Part shown: positions 8,598-17,347 of the stretch, one piece after another
Layout: every line of letters begins with the position of its first letter
How positions within the stretch are numbered: the stretch's first letter is position 1
DNA from: Muribaculaceae bacterium Isolate-104 (HZI)
Lineage (GTDB): Bacteria > Bacteroidota > Bacteroidia > Bacteroidales > Muribaculaceae
Assembly (NCBI GenBank): GCA_003762715.1
Contig: RIBJ01000037.1
Location: forward strand, 1-64,000
Direction of reading: 5' to 3'
DNA length: 64,000 nt
Made by a program: the position numbers and the translations under genes
Notes under the pieces: model-generated
The model's database searches: none
What the model was told of the DNA's origin: nothing
What the model saw: only the letters and a program-made list of their open reading frames with translations

Positions 8598-11500
8598 CTA
8601 CTGCTCGCGCACGGGACGCACCTGGCGGGTAGACATTGACCAGTCTCTGCCGGTAGCCGCTCTGGATTGCCCCTTATTTATCTGAGATGTGGCTCCGTTG
8701 GCACCTATATGTTCACCGGGGTTGGTGACAAAGTCAAGGGTAATGTTGTAGAATGATGACATATCTGAGATGGAACTAACAATCCCTGCCGCGTTAACTA
8801 CATCTGCAGTCCATAGAGAGCATGTGTTGCCGAAAAGCACTTCCTCCATGGGGAAACAGTAGCAATAAGGCAGGTAGCCGTCGGCGTCGCGACCTTCGTC
8901 CATGTCCCATTGCGGAGCACTGATGTTATAGTTCAGAGCTCCGGAACCCTTTCGCGCGGTAAGGAACGGCATTGCCGGAAGCTCAAGGTCGTAAACCTCA
9001 AACAGGTATTTGTATTCGTCGAGCATGGCTTTGCCTCTTGGCACGCACAGCCGGTCAAAGGCTCTGTTTGGCGGCACCATGAAGTCGGGCGGACACGGGT
9101 CGTAGACACTCTTTACAACCTGGTGCGCTGCCGAGCCTCCCGATTCGGCAAGATAGTCATCGGATTGGGTCTGACCTATGCACCACAAATCGGTATAAAA
9201 ATCATAATCAAGTCGTTTTGCATTGATGCCATTAGAGTTTGGAGCTCCGGTAGGCCAAGCGCCGAGATTCATTTTGTTTTCTGTTTTCAACGGCACCGGA
9301 CCGACATTTGTCATTTTGTCGTATTTACCGGTCCACCATGTAACATTATGGTCAACTACGGTTGAACCTTCCTCAGTATTCGTCATATTACCACTGGAAT
9401 CAAACATAGGCTGCATACGGTATATTGTGCCCATAGCCCACGGCAAGCGTGTAGCCTCTGCCATGGTAAACTGCTGGTAATACCAGTGACCTGCCCTGAG
9501 CGACTCGCGCTTAGAGCGACCGGAGCTGCTGAGGTTCTTGTTGTCAAACAGCCACCTATAGCTGTATTTGTTAGCTATGACTATGTGGTCTTCACTGACA
9601 AGAGGCGCCGGCATGTGGATTGTGCGCATCAAAGCATCCTTGCGCCCCCAGTTGTAGTAGGGAGCGTGTCCGCTGTTGGTGGCTATGTACTCGTCCTGCG
9701 AGGCTCGATACCTGTTTTTCGTCACAAAATACCCTGCCTCCTCTTTTGTCTGCGTGTCCTGAATGAAAGCGTTGCCGCGTTTTTGCAGCGGGCGCCAGTA
9801 GGTGGTGCGGCGCGGGTCGCTGCTTGCGCTCTGGGGGTATACCCATCCGAGGTTGGCTTTCATGAAGCTGTAGGTTTCGCCTATGTCATTGGGCACAGCC
9901 GAAGTGCCTGAATTGGAGCTGCCAGACACACCGTAGGGGTCGTAGTCGGTTGTCCACAGGTGCCAGCTCCACATTATGTCGCCGCTTGCATCGCGCACAG
10001 CCACAATGGTGTTGCCCTGCCCGATGTATGTGGAATCGACGTAGACCGTCAAAAACTCCTGGTCGACATGAACAAGCTGAACGGCGTGCTTGACATTGGT
10101 TGTTACGATAGCGGCATCGGCAATCGCCGCAGTGTTTCGCAGCCACGGGTCAGTTATGCGCCTGTTCTCTATATGGGTCATGAACGGATAGTTGCCGTTG
10201 TTGTTTGCCATGCCGTTCCACGCCTGGGAGTTTGTGGCGCCGTTCTTTATGCCGTTTCCGTACACAAGGGGTATGTTGTAATAGCCGGGGGCGTTGATGA
10301 TATAGCTGTTTGCCGTTGAATAGGTTTCATAGCGCCTGCCTGCCCAATAGCCGGAGAGATTGACAGGATTTTCCGCAGTGCCGACAGCGGGAGCCTTGCG
10401 GAGAGCTTCTGAGTGGCTGTCATCCCTGAGGGCATACTGGGGGTCTACGGTAACGTGCCCGCAGCACACCGAGTCTTCGAGATTTTTCTGGAAATACTCC
10501 ACAAACTCCTCTACCGATTTGTTGAAATCGGCGGGACGGTAGTCTTTCTTGCGTCCGGGAGTGCGGTCATAGGTCACAGTAGCCCAGTCGGGCGCCGGCA
10601 CTTCGTTGTTGTTTTCGTCATAGAATACCGGAGTCCACTCCACAGGCACAATCTTGCGTATGTTGCCCGCTTTGTCGTAGTACATGGCGTAGCTTATCAC
10701 CGTGTGGTTGTCAAATCCGCCGGAGTAGGGATATGCCCCGCCCTCTTTCACGAGCTTCAGCACATACTCGATGTCGTATGTGGTTATGACATAGGTCACT
10801 ATAGTACCCTGAACCCATTCGCGCTGATTGCCGTCATCGTCCTTGCCGCCGATTTTTCCGCGCATGATTATTGTTTCGCCTTCGTCATAGAATTCAGCCT
10901 CGATGTAGGCGCTTTCGGGCAGCTGTTGCGGCATGAGCATGAACATGCGGTCCTGCTCGGTCACACACCAGTAGTCATCGCCGCCCTCCTGACTGAATTC
11001 AGAGCGTATAGGCTCTTTTTCATCGCCGAAGAAATCATCTTCCTTGAGGTTGTACTCTGCATCGGGCTGCTTGCGCACCGACCATGTGCCTTTTTCAATC
11101 TTCTGGTCGCCTGGGGTGACACCAGGCTTGTCCGGGCGCACATCCGGGTTTATGTTCGGGTTAGAGGTATCGTCAGGGTCGGTGAAGTCGTATGGCGCGG
11201 TGGAGTATTTGTAGGTGCCGCTGCCGTAAACTCCGCCGAGGGTAACACGTTTCAGGCAGCTCGCCATGTGTGAGTCATCGACAAGAAACCGTACTCCGGT
11301 GAGAATATGGTCGAATCTCAACGGCACTGTGCGGCGGAAGTTACCCGGAGTGGTTACCGCAATGGCTCCGAGGTCTATCTGACGGTCGACATCGGGGTCA
11401 ACATCGTAGTCGAAACGCGGAGTGCCGTCCTCGGTATCATCTGTCTGGGTTAGTCCCGGAGTTCCGTAAGGAGCATATGCGAAAAAGCGTACACGGTTGT

Positions 11501-12209
11501 AGTCCTGCCCCCATACATTCCAGTAGTAGTTGCCTTCTGTGGTAAGCCACCGGTCGCCTGACATTTTAACCAGTTCGTCGTCCATGGTTTTTACAAGGTC
11601 GTCGGTATAGCCGAATCCGAGAACGCCGTCATAGCATATTGCGCTGACACCTACATTGGAGTAGAAATCAGCGACATTAGTCTCGTCGACAATGGTTGTG
11701 CGGCTGCCGGGACGCGAGGCTGCGGCAAGCGAGCGCAATTCAGACAGCGCTTTGTCGGTCATAGGTATTGTATTGACCTGAAGACGACCGTAACGGTCGC
11801 TGTTGCTCTGCACGTCAAGAGCTATGGATGATTTCAGTTCCTCTCGTCTCACGACTCCCTTGTCGCTGACATACAATGGGTCATCGGGGTCATAGGGCGA
11901 CATTGTGGCTACCTGAGGGAGGTACGTCTTGCCTGCCTGAATGAACAGGTTCGGATATGGCAATGTAACGCTGTCAAGCCTGAACAAATCTTCCCACGCC
12001 ACGACTGTATTGCCGTTGTCTGCCGAGCGGCTCGCGGTCCAGCCGTCGCTATAGTTCTGCACCACAAACCTCACGGTTTCCGATTCTTCAAGCTCCGGAG
12101 CGTCCGGCGCTTCGATATAATCGCGACACCCGCTCGCCAATGTCACCGACACAAGGAGCAGCGCGTTCATTGCCAAACGTATATGCGACAACGTATTGGA
12201 TTTATTCAT
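8598..12209 (-). CDS. Large fimbrillin-like (Mfa-type) lipoprotein
   Basis: The product is about 1203 residues, far longer than typical fimbrillins (300-500). The start at 12209 gives a lipoprotein signal (MNKSNTLSHIR, a hydrophobic core, then LASGC with Cys at residue 28), which suits secretion and surface anchoring; the longer frame from 12254 adds a poor N-terminus. The N-terminal third has fimbrillin marks: VRFFAYAPY near 230 and VPLRFDHILTGVRF near 305. A proline/aspartate-rich linker follows at about 355-390, then a region of unknown fold. The last 200 residues carry VYDPCPPDFMVP and end in RQVRPVREQ, as in FISUMP-type or tip-like fimbrial proteins of Bacteroidales. A minus-strand TAATTTTG lies at 12283-12276. 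It is alone, with no fimbrial operon nearby. Confidence 0.68.
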   Translation of the reverse strand: MNKSNTLSHIRLAMNALLLVSVTLASGCRDYIEAPDAPELEESETVRFVVQNYSDGWTASRSADNGNTVVAWEDLFRLDSVTLPYPNLFIQAGKTYLPQVATMSPYDPDDPLYVSDKGVVRREELKSSIALDVQSNSDRYGRLQVNTIPMTDKALSELRSLAAASRPGSRTTIVDETNVADFYSNVGVSAICYDGVLGFGYTDDLVKTMDDELVKMSGDRWLTTEGNYYWNVWGQDYNRVRFFAYAPYGTPGLTQTDDTEDGTPRFDYDVDPDVDRQIDLGAIAVTTPGNFRRTVPLRFDHILTGVRFLVDDSHMASCLKRVTLGGVYGSGTYKYSTAPYDFTDPDDTSNPNINPDVRPDKPGVTPGDQKIEKGTWSVRKQPDAEYNLKEDDFFGDEKEPIRSEFSQEGGDDYWCVTEQDRMFMLMPQQLPESAYIEAEFYDEGETIIMRGKIGGKDDDGNQREWVQGTIVTYVITTYDIEYVLKLVKEGGAYPYSGGFDNHTVISYAMYYDKAGNIRKIVPVEWTPVFYDENNNEVPAPDWATVTYDRTPGRKKDYRPADFNKSVEEFVEYFQKNLEDSVCCGHVTVDPQYALRDDSHSEALRKAPAVGTAENPVNLSGYWAGRRYETYSTANSYIINAPGYYNIPLVYGNGIKNGATNSQAWNGMANNNGNYPFMTHIENRRITDPWLRNTAAIADAAIVTTNVKHAVQLVHVDQEFLTVYVDSTYIGQGNTIVAVRDASGDIMWSWHLWTTDYDPYGVSGSSNSGTSAVPNDIGETYSFMKANLGWVYPQSASSDPRRTTYWRPLQKRGNAFIQDTQTKEEAGYFVTKNRYRASQDEYIATNSGHAPYYNWGRKDALMRTIHMPAPLVSEDHIVIANKYSYRWLFDNKNLSSSGRSKRESLRAGHWYYQQFTMAEATRLPWAMGTIYRMQPMFDSSGNMTNTEEGSTVVDHNVTWWTGKYDKMTNVGPVPLKTENKMNLGAWPTGAPNSNGINAKRLDYDFYTDLWCIGQTQSDDYLAESGGSAAHQVVKSVYDPCPPDFMVPPNRAFDRLCVPRGKAMLDEYKYLFEVYDLELPAMPFLTARKGSGALNYNISAPQWDMDEGRDADGYLPYCYCFPMEEVLFGNTCSLWTADVVNAAGIVSSISDMSSFYNITLDFVTNPGEHIGANGATSQINKGQSRAATGRDWSMSTRQVRPVREQ

Positions 12210-12275
12210 TTTCCTGTCTGATCGGGACGATACCGGCGCAAACCGACAAATCACCCCCGTTTTTCATATTTTGAG

Positions 12276-12283
12276 CAAAATTA
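12276..12283 (-). promoter_or_regulatory. -7 element of the fimbrillin-like gene
   Basis: TAATTTTG on the minus strand lies 66 bases before the start at 12209. No clear -33 element is present. Confidence 0.5.
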
Positions 12284-12338
12284 CAAAAAACTATCAATAT
12301 TGCACCACCCTTACATTCAAAAAATATTCATAACAAAA

Positions 12339-12367
12339 GCAAGCCCGGCGCAGTATGCCGGGCTTGC
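12339..12367 (-). terminator. Terminator of the C1 peptidase gene
   Basis: GCAAGCCCGGC and GCCGGGCTTGC form an 11-bp perfect stem with a 7-base loop. Read on the minus strand it is followed by TTTTGTTATG, just after the peptidase stop codon. Confidence 0.85.
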
Positions 12368-12392
12368 CGTGAGTGTGTCGGAATGCAATCCG

Positions 12393-13595
12393 TTATTTTT
12401 TCGCTATGTTCATTTTCTTGGCTATAGCGGCGGGCACAGCTTCCTTGTTTACATATATATCCATTGTCTTGGCAAGGAAGTAAGGCTCTGACACATAGAA
12501 GAAACCGTCATAAATCTGGTTTGCGGTCCATGAGTTCTGAACCTTGTAGTATTTGTTGCCGTTCTGGTCAACAGCCTTGCCGACAATAACCATGCCGTGG
12601 TCGTCGGTGGTTTCCTGACGGTCAAACATCTCCTGACGCATTTCCTGAGTCACGGCAATCTCTTCAACCGGGCCTTTTATGTCGTACTTTGATTTTTCTT
12701 TCTCGGCGGCGCTCAGTTTAACCCAGCGGCTGAGCTCGGTGCCTTCCATGTCTGCCTCGTTTTTGCCGGCAGGCATCACAGCATAGCCTTTAGTCCATTT
12801 GAAACCGCCTTCGCTGACGTCGGCAGCCCATGCCACCGAGTAGCCGTTGTCAATGGCGTTGTCGACAATCGCCTTCATCTCTTCAAGAGGCACATTGTGG
12901 TACTGACCTGAAATCCAGTTGTCAGACACCTCAAGCACAAAAGGCTGATAGAAGGGATGGTGGGTGAATGATGTTACCGCAACATAGTCGTCGGGATTAA
13001 TTTTCAGCGATTCGGCGAAGCTCTTGGGTGTGTATGTTTTGCCTTCGTACTCGAATGTTTCGGGCAGTTCGCCGAAATAAGCGTCGAGAATACCTTTAAG
13101 ACCTTTGCGCCATGCTGTTGACAGGCGGCGGTTTGACTTGCGGGCAACTCCGTTGATATAGCCGCTCATAGCCGCTTCAAGCTCGCCGTGCACATGGTTG
13201 TCCTCGCCATAGTTCAGACCGGCATACACGCTTTCGGGTACAGCTCCGTATGTAGCCCATACATAAGGCACGTCAAGCCCGCTGCCGCCCTGGCTGAAGT
13301 TGATTTTGCCGTTGGTGCGAATGTATTTGTCGGCTTTGTCGTCGTATGTGTGCCACACAACAAACATTTCGCTGAGGTCCACAGCCTTGCCGGTTTTGCG
13401 AAGAATCTCGTTTTCAAAGAAAGTGTTGCTTGAGAAGCACCAGCATGTTCCCGACTTGTTCTGGTCGCGCACAGGGCTTGTCTTAACGAGTTTCACATCG
13501 GTAAATTTGAATCCGGTGCTGTCCGGATGTTCGGGAGCCGCCCACGCGGTGGCTGCGATGCCCGCAGCGAGCGCTCCGCACAATAGCTTTTTCAT
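12393..13595 (-). CDS. Exported C1-family cysteine peptidase (bleomycin hydrolase / aminopeptidase C type)
   Basis: The 400-residue protein has a cleavable signal peptide (MKKLLCGALAAGIAATAWAA) and then a papain-fold core. The oxyanion Gln and catalytic Cys lie in VRDQNKSGTCWCF (Gln45, Cys51), the catalytic His in DDHGMVIVG and the Asn in VQNSW. The spacing and insertions match the bleomycin hydrolase family, C1B. Those enzymes are usually cytosolic, while Bacteroidales members often have signal peptides, so this one probably trims peptides in the periplasm. The start at 13595 is preferred to 13859 because the longer frame runs back through the promoter and antisense to nfnA. A -7 TATTTTTG lies at 13637-13630 on the minus strand. 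Confidence 0.87.
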   Translation of the reverse strand: MKKLLCGALAAGIAATAWAAPEHPDSTGFKFTDVKLVKTSPVRDQNKSGTCWCFSSNTFFENEILRKTGKAVDLSEMFVVWHTYDDKADKYIRTNGKINFSQGGSGLDVPYVWATYGAVPESVYAGLNYGEDNHVHGELEAAMSGYINGVARKSNRRLSTAWRKGLKGILDAYFGELPETFEYEGKTYTPKSFAESLKINPDDYVAVTSFTHHPFYQPFVLEVSDNWISGQYHNVPLEEMKAIVDNAIDNGYSVAWAADVSEGGFKWTKGYAVMPAGKNEADMEGTELSRWVKLSAAEKEKSKYDIKGPVEEIAVTQEMRQEMFDRQETTDDHGMVIVGKAVDQNGNKYYKVQNSWTANQIYDGFFYVSEPYFLAKTMDIYVNKEAVPAAIAKKMNIAKK

Positions 13596-13629
13596 TTTTT
13601 GCGATTGGAGGTTAAAAAATATTCTACCG

Positions 13630-13637
13630 CAAAAATA
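13630..13637 (-). promoter_or_regulatory. -7 element of the C1 peptidase gene
   Basis: TATTTTTG on the minus strand lies 34 bases before the start at 13595. It is divergent from the nfnA element at 13661. Confidence 0.45.
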
Positions 13638-13660
13638 AATAAAAAACATGTGATTTTTGC

Positions 13661-13668
13661 TATTTTTG
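13661..13668 (+). promoter_or_regulatory. -7 element of nfnA-nfnB
   Basis: TATTTTTG on the plus strand lies 48 bases before the nfnA start. The -33 region is A/T-rich without an exact TTG at the right distance. Confidence 0.45.
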
Positions 13669-13716
13669 CACAAATTACCATAGAACGCTGTCAAAAAATC
13701 AGTTTCAGACACTGCC

Positions 13717-14499
13717 ATGTTTAAAATAGTAGCAAAAGAGCACTTTTCGGAAAATGTCGTGAAGCTTGTGGTCGAGGCTCCGCTTATAGCCCGCTCGCGC
13801 AAGCCTGGACACTTCGTGATTGTGCGCGCCACCGAGGGAGGCGAGAGAATACCCCTCACAATAGCCGATTCAGACCCCTACAAAGGCACGATAACCCTTG
13901 TTGTTCAGCAGGTCGGAGTGTCAACGCGAAAAATCTGCGCTCTCGAGGCGGGAGACAGCCTTGAGGATGTTGCGGGCCCGCTCGGCAAAGCCACGCACAT
14001 TGAAAACGCCGGCACAGTGGTGTGCTGCGGCGGAGGTGTGGGTGTGGCTCCGCTGCTGCCTATCATCAAAGCCATGAAACAGGCAGGCAACAGGGTTGTG
14101 ACAGTACTTGCCGCCCGCACAAAGAACCTTGTAATTCTCGAGAAGGAGGTGGCTCCCTGGAGCGACGAGGTGATAATAATGACCGACGACGGCTCCTACG
14201 GCACCAAAGGGCTTGTAACCGAAGGTGTGGAGTCTGTCATAAACCGCGAGAAAGTGAATCTGGTAGTAACCATAGGGCCGGCGGTGATGATGAAATTCGT
14301 GGCTTTGCTCACCCGGAAATACAATGTGCCCACTATGTGTTCGCTGAACACCATAATGGTGGACGGCACCGGAATGTGCGGCGCCTGCCGGGTGACTGTG
14401 GACGGCAAAACCCGGTTTGTGTGCATAGACGGACCGGAATTTGACGCACACAAAGTCGATTTTGAAGAAATGATAATGCGCCTCAAGGCTTATAATTAA
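13717..14499 (+). CDS. nfnA: NfnA/SudB-type FAD/NAD-binding oxidoreductase subunit with 2Fe-2S motif
   Basis: This 260-residue flavoprotein resembles the electron-transfer subunit of dihydroorotate dehydrogenase and the small subunit of NADH-dependent ferredoxin:NADP oxidoreductase. It has an N-terminal FAD-binding barrel (ending in RIPLTIAD), an NAD-binding fold starting CCGGGVGVAPLLPI, and a C-terminal cysteine cluster C-x11-C-x2-C-x12-C in the region MCS...GMCGAC...RFVC that binds a 2Fe-2S centre. It is followed 12 bases later by the large subunit gene. Together they probably couple NADH, NADPH and ferredoxin pools in the cytoplasm; a sulfide dehydrogenase role (SudAB) has been assigned to close relatives. 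Confidence 0.85.
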   Translation: MFKIVAKEHFSENVVKLVVEAPLIARSRKPGHFVIVRATEGGERIPLTIADSDPYKGTITLVVQQVGVSTRKICALEAGDSLEDVAGPLGKATHIENAGTVVCCGGGVGVAPLLPIIKAMKQAGNRVVTVLAARTKNLVILEKEVAPWSDEVIIMTDDGSYGTKGLVTEGVESVINREKVNLVVTIGPAVMMKFVALLTRKYNVPTMCSLNTIMVDGTGMCGACRVTVDGKTRFVCIDGPEFDAHKVDFEEMIMRLKAYN

Positions 14500-14511
14500 T
14501 AAATTAGGAGT

Positions 14512-15984
14512 ATGTCTACAGAAAACAGTTGCCGCGACGCATCATGGCGTGCGGAGCTCAGAGGAGCGATGAACGCAAAGGAACGCGCCGCGATTCCTCG
14601 GGTGAAAATGCCTGAACTTGACGCGGCATACCGTGTGACAACATGCAGCGAGGAGGTGAACCAAGGCATTTCGGAAGAACAGGCGGTGCTTGAGGCAACC
14701 CGCTGCATGGACTGCCCTGACCCGCAGTGCGTGTCTGGCTGCCCGGTACACATCGACATTCCAGGATTCATAAAAAACATACAGCGCGGAGATTTCTCCG
14801 CTGCGGCTGCAACGTTGCGCCTCAGCAGCGCACTGCCCGCCGTTTGCGGCAGGGTGTGTCCGCAGGAGAAACAGTGCGAAAGCCGTTGCATTTACCACAA
14901 GATGAAGAAAGAGCCTGTGGCTATCGGCTACCTTGAACGCTTTGCGGCTGACACCGACAGACTCAGCGGCAAAACCGCAGCCACAAAGGCTGAGCCAAAC
15001 GGCATAAAGGTGGCGGTAGCCGGATCGGGCCCCGCGGGGCTGTCGTTTGCGGGCGACATGGCTCAGAGAGGTTTTGAAGTCACCGTTTTCGAGGCGCTGC
15101 ATGAAATAGGCGGTGTGCTCAAGTACGGCATACCCGAATTCAGGCTTCCGAACGAAATTGTAGACTCTGAGATAGAAACGCTCAAGGCTCTTGGCGTAAC
15201 ATTTGTAAAAGACTGCATTATAGGCAAGACAATTCCCTGCGAGGAGCTTGCGGGCATGGGATTCAAAGGGCTGTTTGTAGCTTCCGGCGCCGGGCTGCCC
15301 CGCTTCATGGGCATTCCCGGCGAAAACCTTATCGGAATCATGAGCAGCAACGAGTATCTGACCCGTGTAAACCTCATGGGAGCCGGGCGCAACGACTCCG
15401 ACACGCCTGTGTGTCATGGAAAGACCGCAGCTATCATAGGCGGCGGCAACACAGCGATGGACTCAGTGCGCACCGCGCGCCGCATGGGTGCAGAAAGAGC
15501 TATGGTGATATATCGCCGAAGCGAGGAAGAGATGCCGGCACGAATAGAAGAGGTGCGTCACGCCAAAGAGGAGGGAGTTGAATTTCTTACCTTGCACAAC
15601 CCGGTTGAATACCTCGGCGACGAGCGCGGACATGTGCGGGCAATGAGAGTTCAGCGAATGGAGCTCGGAGAGCCTGACGAGTCCGGGCGGCGGGCGCCGG
15701 TGGCTATCGAGGGAGCCATTGAGGAGATTCCGGTAGACATGGTTGTTGTGAGCGTCGGAGTGTCCCCGAACCCTCTGATACCGGACAGCGTCGCCGGGCT
15801 GAACGTAAGCCGTCGCGGCACCATCGAGGTTAACGAAAGCACAATGGAGTCGTCTGTTGCCGGACTGTATGCCGGCGGCGATATTGTGCGCGGCGGCGCC
15901 ACTGTAATCCTTGCCATGGGTGACGGCAAAAGAGCGGCAGCAGCAATGGCTGAATCGCTTCTGAGCCGGCTCACCACCGCATGA
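14512..15984 (+). CDS. nfnB: NfnB/GltD-like NADPH oxidoreductase subunit (gltA-annotated)
   Basis: This 490-residue protein matches the large subunit of NfnAB and the small subunit of glutamate synthase. The N-terminal domain (about 60-130) has two cysteine groups for 4Fe-4S clusters (CMDCPDPQCVSGCPV and CGRVCPQEKQCESRC). A FAD Rossmann motif (VAVAGSGPAGLSFAGD) begins near 162, and an NADP-binding motif (AAIIGGGNTAMDSVRTARR) near 304. No large GltB subunit is adjacent, while nfnA is, so the Nfn-type transhydrogenase assignment is preferred. GAGTATG at its start contains one of the few Shine-Dalgarno-like AGGAG sequences of the window. A strong terminator follows. Confidence 0.88.
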   Translation: MSTENSCRDASWRAELRGAMNAKERAAIPRVKMPELDAAYRVTTCSEEVNQGISEEQAVLEATRCMDCPDPQCVSGCPVHIDIPGFIKNIQRGDFSAAAATLRLSSALPAVCGRVCPQEKQCESRCIYHKMKKEPVAIGYLERFAADTDRLSGKTAATKAEPNGIKVAVAGSGPAGLSFAGDMAQRGFEVTVFEALHEIGGVLKYGIPEFRLPNEIVDSEIETLKALGVTFVKDCIIGKTIPCEELAGMGFKGLFVASGAGLPRFMGIPGENLIGIMSSNEYLTRVNLMGAGRNDSDTPVCHGKTAAIIGGGNTAMDSVRTARRMGAERAMVIYRRSEEEMPARIEEVRHAKEEGVEFLTLHNPVEYLGDERGHVRAMRVQRMELGEPDESGRRAPVAIEGAIEEIPVDMVVVSVGVSPNPLIPDSVAGLNVSRRGTIEVNESTMESSVAGLYAGGDIVRGGATVILAMGDGKRAAAAMAESLLSRLTTA

Positions 15985-16008
15985 CACACGAAACATAAGA
16001 TATTTACT

Positions 16009-16039
16009 ACGGAGCGGCAAACAAAACCGCTCCGTTTTT
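16009..16039 (+). terminator. Terminator of nfnA-nfnB
   Basis: ACGGAGCGG and CCGCTCCGT form a 9-bp stem with a 9-base A-rich loop, followed by TTTTC. Confidence 0.8.
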
Positions 16040-16077
16040 CATTTTATATAAAAAGACAGAATTAAACACCCTTTAAT

Positions 16078-16533
16078 ATGATACGGAAACTTTTATCTAT
16101 CTGCACAATCATCTTTGCCGCAGCGGCGTTATGCTCATGCTCGGAATCTCAGGAAAAAACATGCGACAAAATAGCCAAGGCTTTTGAAAAAGGCAATGAC
16201 ACAGAAGCCGCCGACCTGTGCGCCCGCCTGTACGCCGACCTGCCCCACTGCTCTATGAAAACTCTCGGCGACCTGACTGTAAGCTACTTCACACTTTCGG
16301 TTATCCACTCCACAAAAGCGGATGATGATTCCACATACGAGGCTATGAGCCGAATGGTGAAGTGTTACGACGCAGCCATGAAGCAGGACCCCACTGCCGC
16401 CAAAGCAATGTGGAAGCACATGGCAGAAGAGAGCATGAACCACGGACAGACATTTGACGTGCCTATGATAGCCGATGCGTTCCGAACCCAGCTGCAGCTG
16501 CACGAAATTTTAGACAACAAAGCTCCTGAATAA
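16078..16533 (+). CDS. Small lipoprotein of unknown function
   Basis: The 151-residue protein has a signal peptide with a lipobox (ALCSC, Cys21), so it is probably anchored in the membrane facing the periplasm or cell surface. The rest is predicted mainly helical. It contains several scattered cysteines (residues 9, 19, 21, 29 and later in LCARLY, LPHCSM and VKCYDA) and resembles a short helical-repeat protein, but no family was recognised. It stands alone between two terminators, in an operon of its own. Function unknown. Confidence 0.7.
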   Translation: MIRKLLSICTIIFAAAALCSCSESQEKTCDKIAKAFEKGNDTEAADLCARLYADLPHCSMKTLGDLTVSYFTLSVIHSTKADDDSTYEAMSRMVKCYDAAMKQDPTAAKAMWKHMAEESMNHGQTFDVPMIADAFRTQLQLHEILDNKAPE

Positions 16534-16550
16534 TTAGATTCAGGCTTTTT
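16525..16550 (+). terminator. Short hairpin over the lipoprotein stop codon
   Basis: CCTGAAT and ATTCAGG form a 7-bp stem around the TAA stop, followed by CTTTTTC. The larger hairpin just downstream is a second terminator. Confidence 0.5.
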
Positions 16551-16561
16551 CGCGACAATAC

Positions 16562-16609
16562 CGCAGGCGGCATGTATCCTTGAGCTGTGATACATGCCGC
16601 CTGCGTTTT
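16562..16609 (+). terminator. Strong 17-bp terminator hairpin
   Basis: CGCAGGCGGCATGTATC and its exact complement GATACATGCCGCCTGCG form a 17-bp stem with a 10-base loop, followed by TTTT. It separates the convergent lipoprotein and thioredoxin-like genes. Confidence 0.85.
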
Positions 16610-16669
16610 ACTCAAAAAAAGAAAACGGGTCTTGCAGGAACCGTTCGTCCTGAAGCCCGCTTGCTTCAA

Positions 16670-17161
16670 TTAGTTTCTTAACACTTGAGTCAAGGTTACA
16701 GAAGTGGGATTCGTAGCAATGATGCGACCCTCCGGGTCAATTAGAAATGATTTGAATCCATTGTCAAGATGGTATGCCTCAGTGATTTTTACGGCCTCAT
16801 CTTTGTTCACATGATACTGTGCGCCCGCTTTCAGATTGTCTCTGCGGATAATCTCCCGGAAGAGATTTTCGCTACGGTCAAGATTGACCGATACAAGACA
16901 AAATTGTTCTTCATCTGCATTCGCTGCGAAAGCGTCGAGCTCGCCTGCCTCTACTCTTGAGGCGGCATCACTTGATGCCCAGAATGCCAGAACCACATAG
17001 CGTCCTTTCAGGTCGGCAAGCGACATGGTTGTGTCGCTGTTTGTCAGTGTTATCGCAGGAGCCTTATAGCCATCAGCGGCCTCATAGACCCTGCCGGGAT
17101 AAGCCGACACTGTAATCAGAAGAACTGCGAAGAGCACAATGATTGTCATTGTTTTCTTCAT
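16670..17161 (-). CDS. Exported thioredoxin-fold protein without catalytic cysteines
   Basis: The 163-residue protein has a signal peptide (to about residue 22) and a TlpA/AhpC-like thioredoxin fold: YKAPAITLTNSDTTMSLADL, then LKGRYVVLAFWASSDAASR, and later KSFLIDPEGRIIATNP. In active relatives the WAS is followed by W-C-x-x-C; here it reads WASSDAAS, so both cysteines are missing and disulfide chemistry at that site is not expected. The only cysteine is in QFCLVSVNLD. A binding or structural role in the periplasm is likely. The promoter -7 TACCTTTG at 17322-17315 implies a leader of about 150 bases. Confidence 0.78.
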   Translation of the reverse strand: MKKTMTIIVLFAVLLITVSAYPGRVYEAADGYKAPAITLTNSDTTMSLADLKGRYVVLAFWASSDAASRVEAGELDAFAANADEEQFCLVSVNLDRSENLFREIIRRDNLKAGAQYHVNKDEAVKITEAYHLDNGFKSFLIDPEGRIIATNPTSVTLTQVLRN

Positions 17162-17314
17162 TCTGTTTGTTTAATGTTAGACTTAAGAATGCGACCGGGT
17201 AAGGAGAATTGCAAAATGTGTGTTATTGAATGTCTGTGAACCGCAGTCGTATTCCCGCCGATTTTCGGCGCCATGGAGGCGACTCTTCGTCTCCGCTTCA
17301 TATTGAAAACGCTG

Positions 17315-17347
17315 CAAAGGTACTAAAGTTTTCCTCCACCGGAAAAC
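17315..17347 (-). promoter_or_regulatory. Promoter with inverted-repeat operator candidate
   Basis: A minus-strand TACCTTTG (17322-17315) is preceded by the inverted repeat GTTTTCC (17328-17334), six bases, GGAAAAC (17341-17347). The repeat sits where the -33 contact would be and no TTG stands at the normal distance, so an activator or repressor site is plausible. It reads toward the thioredoxin-like gene at 17161. Confidence 0.45.

Noticed and set aside
10413-11273. 286-codon plus-strand ORF inside the fimbrillin-like gene
   Set aside because: It is a shadow frame opposite a gene with convincing motifs and has no start context or family resemblance.
16061-16080. Third copy of the IS end (ATTAAACACCCT)
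   Set aside because: Only 12 bases match, without the inverted partner or TTA flank; likely chance.
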